Shown: positions 1 to 6,531, counted from the first letter of the stretch. The stretch is DNA of 6,754 nt from Methanobacteriota archaeon (GCA_002712645.1 PAUH01000012.1:12224-18977), one strand, 5' to 3'. Program-made: numbers and translations. The notes: a model not told the origin generated them from the letters alone.

Positions 1-2
1 CT

Positions 3-1649
3 CAATCTGAATTTATCTGGGAAGACGCCCTAATTCAGATGGTAATGGTTGACCGGTTTGTCAATGGGAACACAAGTAATGACGGCATATCAAGCGGATC
101 CTCGTTCGAGGCCGACTGGCATGGAGGAGATCTGCAAGGTGTAACGCAGATGATCGAATCTGGTTACTTTGAGAATCTAGGGATAAATGCTATCTGGCTT
201 TCACCACTCAACACTAATCCAAATGGTTCATTCATCGCCAGAGATGGAGTTCACCAGGTATCCGGATATCACGGGTACTGGCCGATTGAGCCGCGACAAG
301 TCGATCCCAGATACGGGGGTGAGGAGGCGCTTGATGAATTGGTGGAGGCTGCGCATTCACGAGGAATACGGGTTATGGCTGATTTCATCATCAACCATGT
401 TCATGAAGATCATGTCTACTTCCAAGAGGAACCTGGGTGGTTCAACGAAGGATGCTTGTGCGGTACCAGCGGATGCGAATGGACTGAGAGGAGGCTCGAT
501 TGCCTGTTCATGAGCTATATGCCAGATATTGATTGGAGCAATGAAGAAGTTCGTGAGCGTATGGTATCAGATGCGCTCTGGTGGATAGAGAGATTCGATC
601 TCGATGGTCTGAGAATCGATGCCGTCAAACACGTTGATGACGAGGCGATAACCGCTTTGGCCACTGCGATAAAACAACGCTTCGAGGGCACTGGCAATGA
701 TATCTACTTGAAGGGCGAGACCGCGATGGGCTGGGCTGGTCATTCACTGGAAGATAATTTTGAGCAGTATGATACAATCAATCGATACATCTCTCAAGAT
801 GGGTTGGATGGACAGGCTGATTTCGTCTTGTACCATGCCGTTGTTGATAATGTCTTTTCAAATCAGCATATGGATTATCAACACCTAGATTACTGGACCA
901 ACAGAAGTCAAGATCAGTATGTTCAGGGAGCGATAATGACGCCGTATATCGGTTCTCATGATACTCCGAGAATCATCTCTAGGATAGAGAATGATGGTAC
1001 TCAATGGAATCAGTGGGCGGAGCAAGAGACACCGGGAATCCCGTCAGATTGGGCGTATTCCCGTCTTGAGCAGGCTCTGGGATGGTTACTAACGACTCCT
1101 GGGGCCCCAGTCATCTACATGGGGGATGAGTTCGGAATGCATGGTGGCGCTGATCCTGATAACCGAAGGATGCTCGACCACAACTTGACATCACAGCAGC
1201 AGGAATTGCATGACTTCACAGCACTACTTGGTAATTTCAGACTCGAGAACGAGGCTTTGCGAAGGGGCACCTATTCAACGTACTATGCGGATGCTAATCT
1301 TCTTGCATATGAAATGATATCAGAGAGCCAGGAGTTGCTTGTTGTGTTGAATCGCGGAGGTTCGACGACCCTCGATGTGGAATATGATACAGTACTAGTA
1401 GGTCAAGCAGATTTGACCGGTGGAGTCCTTGGAATACCAGCCTTCTCAGTCAATATTATCGGTTATGAATCTACAGCGGATGATGGTCAGTCTATCGAAG
1501 AAGAGGGGGCTGATGACATTGTTTCTGAAGAAGGTCTGGAAGAAGTTGAGGGGAGCGATTTAATGAGTTCAACAGCTCTTCAAAATGGCCTAATTATCTT
1601 GGTTTTCATCATGCTGGCTCTGTTAATTCAGACCATTCGTAGAGTCTGA
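3..1649 (+). CDS. GH13 alpha-amylase family protein, C-terminally membrane-anchored (5' partial)
   Basis: Glycoside hydrolase of the alpha-amylase clan, expected to hydrolyse alpha-1,4-glucosidic bonds of starch- or glycogen-like glucans. The frame is open to the window edge. The in-frame ATG at 39 is internal to the conserved opening strand (VMVDRF), so the true start and any signal peptide lie upstream. Numbering from that Met: beta-2 motif GINAIWLSP 48-56, region I DFIINH 115-120, region V-like MPDID 161-165, region II GLRIDAVKH 190-198 (nucleophile D194), region III GETAM 226-230 (acid/base E227), region IV SHD 306-308 (D308). No catalytic residue is missing. A beta-rich domain C follows (about 415-475). 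Next come an acidic linker (about 478-507), one hydrophobic helix (about 514-531) and the tail RRV, which together suggest an enzyme anchored on the outer face. Four Cys (139, 141, 146, 155) in the loop before region V may form disulfides. Exact specificity (alpha-amylase, neopullulanase or other) cannot be fixed. Confidence 0.93.
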   Translation, partial: QSEFIWEDALIQMVMVDRFVNGNTSNDGISSGSSFEADWHGGDLQGVTQMIESGYFENLGINAIWLSPLNTNPNGSFIARDGVHQVSGYHGYWPIEPRQVDPRYGGEEALDELVEAAHSRGIRVMADFIINHVHEDHVYFQEEPGWFNEGCLCGTSGCEWTERRLDCLFMSYMPDIDWSNEEVRERMVSDALWWIERFDLDGLRIDAVKHVDDEAITALATAIKQRFEGTGNDIYLKGETAMGWAGHSLEDNFEQYDTINRYISQDGLDGQADFVLYHAVVDNVFSNQHMDYQHLDYWTNRSQDQYVQGAIMTPYIGSHDTPRIISRIENDGTQWNQWAEQETPGIPSDWAYSRLEQALGWLLTTPGAPVIYMGDEFGMHGGADPDNRRMLDHNLTSQQQELHDFTALLGNFRLENEALRRGTYSTYYADANLLAYEMISESQELLVVLNRGGSTTLDVEYDTVLVGQADLTGGVLGIPAFSVNIIGYESTADDGQSIEEEGADDIVSEEGLEEVEGSDLMSSTALQNGLIILVFIMLALLIQTIRRV

Positions 1650-1686
1650 AATAAGCCTCAGCCTACTTCCTGTAAGATTGCGATAC

Positions 1687-3441
1687 CTAACAGCAGGACT
1701 TCTCGACGCTTTCCTGGGCGCAGAAGCAAGTCTTTGCCGGTTTGATGTCTGCTCTAACGCTTCTTTCCTCAAACAGCTTGGCGACCTTCTCGAGTTCACC
1801 AGTGTCATCGCCACGAGCCTCGAGACAGAGCTTCAATCCGAGTAAGCCCCACATATTGTCCTTCCATAATTCGATATCAGCACGATACACTTCCTCGGCT
1901 TCTTCTACCTCGCCTTGCTCAAGGAGCAGTGCACCAAGGATATGGCGAACGGGCTGCATTTGCCCCCATGGTTCGTTGTAGGCCAGGTTGAGTGAGAGAT
2001 CGACTCCGCGTCGTAGCTCTTCGAATGCAGCGGTGAAGTCGTATGATGATCCGTTTTCCTTGGAGATGTACTGTCTCCGGTATTCAATCTCGGCTTCGAG
2101 GATTGCATCATTGACATTGAGGATCGAGGGGCCCTCATCAGGATTCTGATACATGAAATTGTTATGCATCACACGACCTGCGAGTGCTGGATTCTGAAGT
2201 GCCTGCTTGAAGAGAATCTGTTCAGCCTCTGCCTCCTTAACCATGCCCTTGGAGGCATAGGCCACGCCACGAGCATAATGCTGAGTAGCGATAGTGGCTG
2301 GGAAGATGTCCTTGTCAGAGTACATTGGTTCAGCTATTATGTCATCCCACTTGCCGAATCTAATCATCACGTGCCAAGGCATTGTAACATACGATTCCAA
2401 GAAAATAGCACCCATGGGAATTATGCCGGCGAGCATGAACTGCACGCCACTGTTCTCATCTCCCGCAGGGAGGGTGTCGACAGCCTTCCTAGCATACTTC
2501 AACGCGGTCTCATATTGGCCATCGAACATCGCGCACCATACGATGAAGTGATGGTTGTGCATACGATAGAACTTGTAAAACTGCGATTCATTGCCGGTGA
2601 TCTCGACATATCTGTCATCTGCCTCGACAGCAGCGATATTACACTCTATGGCCTCTTTCCACTGGCCAACCCATGCGTCGATATGGGATGGCATGTGAAC
2701 CAAGTGCCCAAGACCGGGCATACGAGTTCGCAGAACGTCAGCAGCTGGAAGAGCCTTCTCCGGGAAGGGCGACAGTTCCAGAGCGTGGCAGTACAAGTGG
2801 CACAAAGCAGGGTGTATCTTCGCTTCATCGCTGCTCTCGAAGGCCTCTTCCATGATCTTCACAAGCAGTAGCGTGTTGTCATCAGCAGGGGTGATTTCCC
2901 CCGTAGCTGTATTCTTGTCCCATAATTGCCAAGCCTTCAGATTCATCAGAGCCTCCACATAGATGGCAGTCACGTCCAAATTGCCCTCGTACTTCTCGTA
3001 CAACGGCGCCATGGCCTCGGCAAAAGCGATGTTCAATTCAGGATCATTGCCCATATTCAGCACAGACGGATCTGCTGCATCACGAGCCTCCGCCGAGTGA
3101 CGGGTTGACAAAGCCCGGATCAGATCTTGTTCCAACTCTGTGCAATGATCCATGACTGAAAGAGCCTGTTGAATGGAATCATGCCCTGATCCGAGGCCTG
3201 GGGCCCAGTTATAATTCGAAGATACGCAGTAAGAAATACCCCACCAAGCCATAGCGCAGTTCGGGTCCGCTTCTGTGCATGCCGAGAAACAAGCAATTGC
3301 CTGCTCGTGGTTGTAATTCAACATGTGGCCAAATGCTTCGACGAACATTTTCCGTGCTTCTTCATTGGCACAAGTCACGTTCATTGCGAATGAATAATTC
3401 TCTTTTTCTCCGAAATCGTATCCTTCAGGTGCTAAACTCAT
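1687..3441 (-). CDS. TPR-like repeat protein rich in His and Cys, function unknown
   Basis: A 584-residue helical-repeat protein with no signal peptide or membrane helix, so probably cytoplasmic. TPR-like units are visible at about 33-66 (ends in DPNCAMAWWG), 255-275, 305-322, 385-415 and 497-525. It resembles a widespread family of uncharacterised TPR proteins carrying a CAMAxWG motif and an HMPSHI motif (here 249-254); I know of no established function. His and Cys cluster at H210, C214, H215, C218, H219, H246, H249, H253, H295, H297, H298 and C303, with a Cys-rich tail (C572, C574, C583, C584). The frame stays open upstream to an ATG at 3648. I reject that start because it would run through the divergent gene at 3531 and both promoters, and the added residues look like non-coding translation. 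The ATG at 3441 has no Shine-Dalgarno but a TATA-like box centred about 25 bp upstream. The gene is convergent with the amylase, with a 37-bp gap that holds no obvious hairpin. Confidence 0.88.
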   Translation of the reverse strand: MSLAPEGYDFGEKENYSFAMNVTCANEEARKMFVEAFGHMLNYNHEQAIACFSACTEADPNCAMAWWGISYCVSSNYNWAPGLGSGHDSIQQALSVMDHCTELEQDLIRALSTRHSAEARDAADPSVLNMGNDPELNIAFAEAMAPLYEKYEGNLDVTAIYVEALMNLKAWQLWDKNTATGEITPADDNTLLLVKIMEEAFESSDEAKIHPALCHLYCHALELSPFPEKALPAADVLRTRMPGLGHLVHMPSHIDAWVGQWKEAIECNIAAVEADDRYVEITGNESQFYKFYRMHNHHFIVWCAMFDGQYETALKYARKAVDTLPAGDENSGVQFMLAGIIPMGAIFLESYVTMPWHVMIRFGKWDDIIAEPMYSDKDIFPATIATQHYARGVAYASKGMVKEAEAEQILFKQALQNPALAGRVMHNNFMYQNPDEGPSILNVNDAILEAEIEYRRQYISKENGSSYDFTAAFEELRRGVDLSLNLAYNEPWGQMQPVRHILGALLLEQGEVEEAEEVYRADIELWKDNMWGLLGLKLCLEARGDDTGELEKVAKLFEERSVRADIKPAKTCFCAQESVEKSCC

Positions 3442-3460
3442 GTCTGAGCGCAACAGGGGG

Positions 3461-3470
3461 CCAATATAAC
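3461..3470 (-). promoter_or_regulatory. TATA-like box for the TPR protein gene
   Basis: On the minus strand this reads GTTATATTGG. The TTATAT core is centred about 25 bp upstream of the ATG at 3441, the spacing expected for an archaeal TATA box driving a leaderless transcript. No Shine-Dalgarno is seen before that ATG, which fits. It lies to one side of the palindrome at 3475-3497. The assignment rests on motif and spacing only. Confidence 0.5.
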
Positions 3471-3474
3471 TCCG

Positions 3475-3497
3475 ACTAACATATACTATATGTGAGT
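3475..3497. promoter_or_regulatory. 23-bp palindrome, candidate operator of a divergent promoter
   Basis: A perfect inner inverted repeat, ACATATA-C-TATATGT (3479-3493), is extended outward by ACT/AGT at both ends with one mismatched pair (3478/3494). Ten of eleven arm positions therefore pair across 23 bp. The centre is base 3486, exactly midway between the start codons at 3441 and 3531, and each flank carries a TATA-like box. This is the layout expected for a dimeric transcription factor controlling two divergent genes. The core is AT-rich and could itself contribute TATA elements, so an operator role is inferred. No regulator gene is recognisable in the window. Confidence 0.5.
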
Positions 3498-3508
3498 AAA
3501 AATAAAAT
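3497..3508 (+). promoter_or_regulatory. AT-rich TATA-like box for the 86-residue membrane protein gene
   Basis: The stretch TAAAAATAAAAT is centred about 28 bp before the ATG at 3531, suitable for an archaeal TATA element with a leaderless or near-leaderless transcript. It abuts the outer end of the central palindrome and roughly mirrors the box at 3461-3470. It is a loose match to the archaeal consensus, so confidence is moderate. Confidence 0.42.
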
Positions 3509-3530
3509 CTGAAATTGGATATGGGGAAGT

Positions 3531-3791
3531 ATGAATTGGAATAATATGTGGAGATATATCCATTTGGGATTTGGGCTGGTATTGGTTGTCTACCATTCCA
3601 GGATTGCGTACTTCCACTATGGGCTGATAGACACAGTATGGGATGCATCTATTGACAAGTGGGTATCAATGACCTTGATTTTCATGGTCATGTGGACAGG
3701 ATTCGCCAAGTGGCCAATTTACCCGTGGTACAAGAAGCGTCAGAACAGGAAGAAGCGCGAGGCAAGAGCCGCATTGAAAGCGGTAGAATGA
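3531..3791 (+). CDS. Small two-span membrane protein, unknown
   Basis: I do not recognise this 86-residue protein. It has two hydrophobic segments, about 9-30 and 44-60, joined by a short polar loop (DTVWDASIDK, 34-43). A strongly basic tail rich in Lys and Arg (68-83) predicts that both termini are cytoplasmic. The first half is unusually aromatic (Trp, Tyr, His), with two His in or near the first helix (H11, H22) and one near its end (H29). The start at 3531 is chosen because an AT-rich TATA-like box lies about 28 bp upstream; a second ATG at codon 6 is possible. A G-rich stretch (GGGG) just before the ATG could be a weak ribosome site. It is transcribed divergently from the TPR protein gene across a shared palindrome, so the two may be co-regulated. 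Coding confidence comes from coherent membrane topology and tight fit between neighbours. Confidence 0.75.
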   Translation: MNWNNMWRYIHLGFGLVLVVYHSRIAYFHYGLIDTVWDASIDKWVSMTLIFMVMWTGFAKWPIYPWYKKRQNRKKREARAALKAVE

Positions 3792-3845
3792 TCGTACTTA
3801 TTCTTTGATAGAGCCACTGTATTCTCTGTCCTTTTGGAGGTCTCA

Positions 3846-3863
3846 ATTTACAGAAGTGTAAAT
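3846..3863. repeat. Perfect inverted repeat between convergent genes
   Basis: ATTTACA and TGTAAAT form perfect 7-bp arms around a GAAG loop. The repeat begins 4 bp beyond the stop codon (3868-3870) of the minus-strand 78-residue gene and lies about 55 bp past the stop of the plus-strand 86-residue gene. It could form a weak AT-rich hairpin acting as a 3'-end or transcript-stability element, or it could be a protein-binding dyad. No T-tract follows directly on either strand, so a classic intrinsic terminator is not supported. A short CCTTTT run at 3831-3836 is the only T-rich element for the plus strand. Confidence 0.4.
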
Positions 3864-3867
3864 CAGA

Positions 3868-4104
3868 TTACTCTTCATCATCCGGAAGGGCATTTTCACC
3901 CATCAAACGATCCAAGTCCTCAAGAGCCTCTTCGGATGGCTCTGTGAGTTCCTTGGATCTCAAATGTTCAGGAATCCTCTCATCAGCATCCTCTACGAAT
4001 TTTGGTCTTCCCGAGAGGATTCTATAGGCTAGGAAAATAGCAACCATGCTGAGGACTACCAGTGCAATGTCTGCTGCTGCGCCTTCGCCTAGAATCGTGA
4101 CCAT
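3868..4104 (-). CDS. Small single-span membrane protein with acidic tail, unknown
   Basis: A 78-residue protein not matched to a known family. One hydrophobic segment (about 9-30) is followed by a short basic stretch (RILSGRPK, 28-35) and then a long, highly acidic, probably helical tail (37-78) ending in DDEE. The positive charges after the helix predict N-out, C-in topology with the acidic tail in the cytoplasm. It lies 37 bp downstream of tiaS on the same strand, so co-transcription with the glycosyltransferase and tiaS is likely. A TATA-like TGATTATC centred about 27 bp before its ATG could also give its own leaderless transcript. A GAGG occurs only 2 bp before the ATG, too close for a normal Shine-Dalgarno. 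Function may be as a membrane adaptor, but nothing in the sequence shows this. Confidence 0.72.
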   Translation of the reverse strand: MVTILGEGAAADIALVVLSMVAIFLAYRILSGRPKFVEDADERIPEHLRSKELTEPSEEALEDLDRLMGENALPDDEE

Positions 4105-4141
4105 GTCCTCATGGTGGGCATCGGCCGGATAATCACTTTGG

Positions 4142-5404
4142 TTAGGAGGGCATTTCGGGAGGCAATCTGGCGGTAGTATCTGGTGGCCCTTCGGAAAGTG
4201 GTTTTGCTATGTGCCTCCTGTGGCTGGGAGGTGGTTCAGCCCATAGGCCTACGTTTCGAAGGGGCTTAGATACCCATGACCTCTCACGTTTCTTATCGCA
4301 TTTTGAGCATCGAAGCATAGATCTCTTACCCTCACTTTTCATGGCGGAACCACAGCATTTTGGCCGGTTTTCGATAACAGGAACTGGATCAATTAAACAC
4401 ACTCTCTCGAGATGTATTGAATCATCAGGTGAACGGAGACCGACCCAACGTATGATGTCCCCAGCATGCATTGACCGAGCCTCTGCATTTACAGGGCCTC
4501 CTTCTTTGAATGCGAGAATAGTCTCGTTCTTTCCCCTCGATATTGCTGTCAAAGAGACGTGCCCGCCTGGGCCGATAACGGGCTTACTCGTCACAGTCCC
4601 GACGAACATATTCTCAAGATGGTCATCGCTGCATTGATTCGTCCTGTGAATCCCGTATTCGATACTATCCTCGATGGAATCATGAGCTTGCAGGTCATTA
4701 TGCGCGTCGATCACGGAAGACTCGTTGAGGCCCCTGATGCCATATAGGACTGGGCAAGGCGTCCTTGGGGCGATCAGGCATCTTCCAGTGGTAGGGTCCC
4801 TGTTGGCAAATGTGCCTGGATGTTTGACAGATATCGATCCGATGAGTTCTGCATCGACGGCCCTTGGGCTGCCTATGCGATCCGGGTATCTCCAAGCAAC
4901 GAGTTCCCATGTAAAATCAGAGGCTGGCCATGCGATGGCTGCAGATGCACCAATTGCGCCATGGGGCCTATCGCTGCGGGTAATTACTCGATAATCGGAT
5001 GCTTCGATGGATGACAATCTATCGTCGAGAGCGACGTAACCCCTGACTGTTTCCCAGTACCACGACGCAGGGGCGCTTCCCAGCCCAACTACGATGGCTG
5101 GTCTTGATGCATTCTCAATTTCTGAATCATCTGGCTCTGGTATCCAATGCTGAAGGGTTTCGTACAGTGTCTCGATATCTCTGGAGTTGATTGAGATCAA
5201 GAGGCACAATGCGGCATTCCCCCTGGTTCTCCGTTCAGCGAAAGGCCACAACCTAACCAGCCTCCTCTCCATCTCTTCTGCAGAGTCGATGTTGCGTATG
5301 AGCAGCCTGGATAGTTCATTCAAGTCGTATGTCGTGCAACCGCCTTCCGGATGGTCTGTATCATCCAACCCTATTCTCACAATGACTCGTTCTGAATCGG
5401 ACAT
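4142..5404 (-). CDS. tiaS: tRNA(Ile2) 2-agmatinylcytidine synthetase TiaS
   Basis: TiaS uses ATP and agmatine to convert C34 in the CAU anticodon of tRNA-Ile2 to agmatidine, so the tRNA reads AUA as Ile. This 420-residue protein matches the usual family length. The signature GLDDTDHPEGGCTTY lies at residues 12-26; T24, just after C23, appears to correspond to the Thr autophosphorylated in the characterised archaeal enzyme. An OB-fold-like region spans about 264-340, a zinc-ribbon-like segment about 347-372 (C350, C351, C366, C369), and the typical C-terminal RRHIAKPL is at 396-403. Oddly, the first zinc knuckle is CCG rather than the usual CxxCG. A short Pro-rich tail follows the last conserved block. 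The ATG shares one base with the TGA of the upstream glycosyltransferase gene (TGATG), implying translational coupling. A 78-residue membrane protein gene follows after 37 bp. Confidence 0.95.
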   Translation of the reverse strand: MSDSERVIVRIGLDDTDHPEGGCTTYDLNELSRLLIRNIDSAEEMERRLVRLWPFAERRTRGNAALCLLISINSRDIETLYETLQHWIPEPDDSEIENASRPAIVVGLGSAPASWYWETVRGYVALDDRLSSIEASDYRVITRSDRPHGAIGASAAIAWPASDFTWELVAWRYPDRIGSPRAVDAELIGSISVKHPGTFANRDPTTGRCLIAPRTPCPVLYGIRGLNESSVIDAHNDLQAHDSIEDSIEYGIHRTNQCSDDHLENMFVGTVTSKPVIGPGGHVSLTAISRGKNETILAFKEGGPVNAEARSMHAGDIIRWVGLRSPDDSIHLERVCLIDPVPVIENRPKCCGSAMKSEGKRSMLRCSKCDKKRERSWVSKPLRNVGLWAEPPPSHRRHIAKPLSEGPPDTTARLPPEMPS

Positions 5405-6507
5405 CAGGAACGCTCCTTGTCATCGATTGCTACGATTGAAAGAGAGCCTCTCAGAAGTCCCCACTCAGCTTTCATCATCCCCCACCCGTAAGCCAGATGT
5501 GCCGCCGGTATGGTGATGCAGGATGCGAATACGGTGCTTACAGACCTATGGGGGGAGGTTCCCATGGCAGCACCAATTAAACACACTAAGAAGTAGAGTG
5601 ACATTGCTCCCAGGGAGAAGTGAAACGATGCTCTTGAGAGGTTCCATTCGCCTTCAAGCGTGAACCAAAGGTCCCACTGTGCTCCGCCACTGGCTGCCCC
5701 GTAGGTCAAAGCTAAGGCAGCAATAGCAGCCAAAAGGGGAAACATCTGGACGGCTCTATGAGTGGGAGATCTGAGCGAGGGTTCCCTATCGATTGCAAGT
5801 CTGCGCACATAGCCATAATTTCGAATCTGCCTCATCATGGGGATGATGGCCGGACGACGTCGATGGGGCATGATGCATGACGGATCCAGGAATAGTCGAT
5901 GGCCGGCACTTACTATCTTCGAATCGAGCAAGACGTCCTCCGCACCTATAGCGCCTTCATCAAAACCTCCGACTTCCCTGAGTACTTCTGTCCTATATGC
6001 GACATTCACGCCGGGGTTGTGTGTAACTTCGACGAGCTCTGCATCCGGCCTTGCACCGTACCTGGTTCCGGCAGTCATGACGCGTGCTCCAAATGCTACA
6101 TCAGTGCATTTAGACAGCCAAGGGTCTTCTTCAGGTGCAAAATTCGTACCGCCTACGCCGGCTACATGTTCCCTATCGAACCATCTAATCAAGCTCTTGA
6201 CCCATCCTGAGGGGGGTATGACATCATCATCAGTGAAGAGCGTGTAGGGGGTTTCCACCACAGAGAGGCCGTTGTTACATGCATCTGCCCTAGTACGGCT
6301 GGAATCCGCGATTCGTTCCACCCCTAATTCCAAACACAAGTCGGATGTTTCGGAATTGCTACTTGAATCGATGACTAAGATGTCATAGGTTCCGTCTGAA
6401 TCCTTGAGAAGATGCTCGAGCACAACTCTGAGTTCTTGTGGATTATTGATCGTTGGAATCAGGACCGTCGCCCGAGAATCCCCCTCTTCACCGTGTTGCA
6501 CGGTCAT
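5404..6507 (-). CDS. Family 2 glycosyltransferase with C-terminal membrane segments
   Basis: A GT-A fold glycosyltransferase expected to move a sugar from a nucleotide-sugar donor to an unknown acceptor, perhaps a lipid or cell-surface glycan. The catalytic domain covers about 11-220: strand VLIPT 15-19, VIDSS 45-49 (D47), the metal-binding acidic cluster TDDDV 92-96, the acceptor-side GVGGTNFAP 117-125, NPGVNVAYR 164-172, and the GAED motif 188-191 with the likely catalytic base D191. HRRRP (215-219) follows. The remainder holds two or three hydrophobic segments (about 252-271, 297-315 and 325-341), placing the enzyme at the cytoplasmic membrane. At 367 residues the length is normal for membrane-associated GT2 proteins. 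It is the first gene of a likely three-gene minus-strand operon, its stop overlapping the tiaS start by one base. The ATG at 6507 is the first Met before the catalytic domain; no clear Shine-Dalgarno precedes it. Donor and acceptor cannot be told from sequence. Confidence 0.9.
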   Translation of the reverse strand: MTVQHGEEGDSRATVLIPTINNPQELRVVLEHLLKDSDGTYDILVIDSSSNSETSDLCLELGVERIADSSRTRADACNNGLSVVETPYTLFTDDDVIPPSGWVKSLIRWFDREHVAGVGGTNFAPEEDPWLSKCTDVAFGARVMTAGTRYGARPDAELVEVTHNPGVNVAYRTEVLREVGGFDEGAIGAEDVLLDSKIVSAGHRLFLDPSCIMPHRRRPAIIPMMRQIRNYGYVRRLAIDREPSLRSPTHRAVQMFPLLAAIAALALTYGAASGGAQWDLWFTLEGEWNLSRASFHFSLGAMSLYFLVCLIGAAMGTSPHRSVSTVFASCITIPAAHLAYGWGMMKAEWGLLRGSLSIVAIDDKERS

Positions 6508-6520
6508 CGGATTCGGGCAT

Positions 6521-6531
6521 CCTCTATACGC
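6521..6531 (+). promoter_or_regulatory. Possible TATA-like element in a divergent intergenic region
   Basis: CCTCTATACGC contains a CTATA core about 25 bp before the plus-strand ATG at 6552, which suits a leaderless archaeal transcript. Read on the minus strand it gives GTATAGAGG, centred only about 19 bp before the glycosyltransferase ATG at 6507, which is rather close for that gene. The element is GC-flanked and weak, so it remains tentative. Confidence 0.28.

Noticed and set aside
39..41. ATG at 39 as the real start of the amylase
   Set aside because: The frame is open upstream to the window edge and the preceding residues (EDALIQ) fit the conserved first strand of GH13 domains, so the gene begins before the window.
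1650..1686. Possible terminator between the convergent amylase and TPR-like genes
   Set aside because: The 37-bp gap has no inverted repeat of note and no T-rich run long enough to support a terminator call.
2164..2871. Long plus-strand open frame of 235 codons opposite the TPR-like gene
   Set aside because: It lies entirely antisense to a convincing repeat-protein gene, shows no recognisable domain, and is best explained by codon bias of the real gene.
3442..3648. 69-codon N-terminal extension of the TPR-like protein to an ATG at 3648
   Set aside because: It would cover both predicted promoters and the start of the divergent gene at 3531, and its translation lacks family-like sequence. The ATG at 3441 has a well-placed TATA-like box.
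4390..4403. 14-bp direct repeat CAATTAAACACACT, also at 5574-5587
   Set aside because: Both copies lie inside minus-strand coding sequence and encode the same residues (VCLI) in tiaS and the glycosyltransferase. Only two copies occur, so chance is the simplest explanation.
5837..6247. Plus-strand open frames opposite the glycosyltransferase gene
   Set aside because: They are antisense to a gene with clear GT2 motifs, and their translations look like low-complexity shadow sequence.
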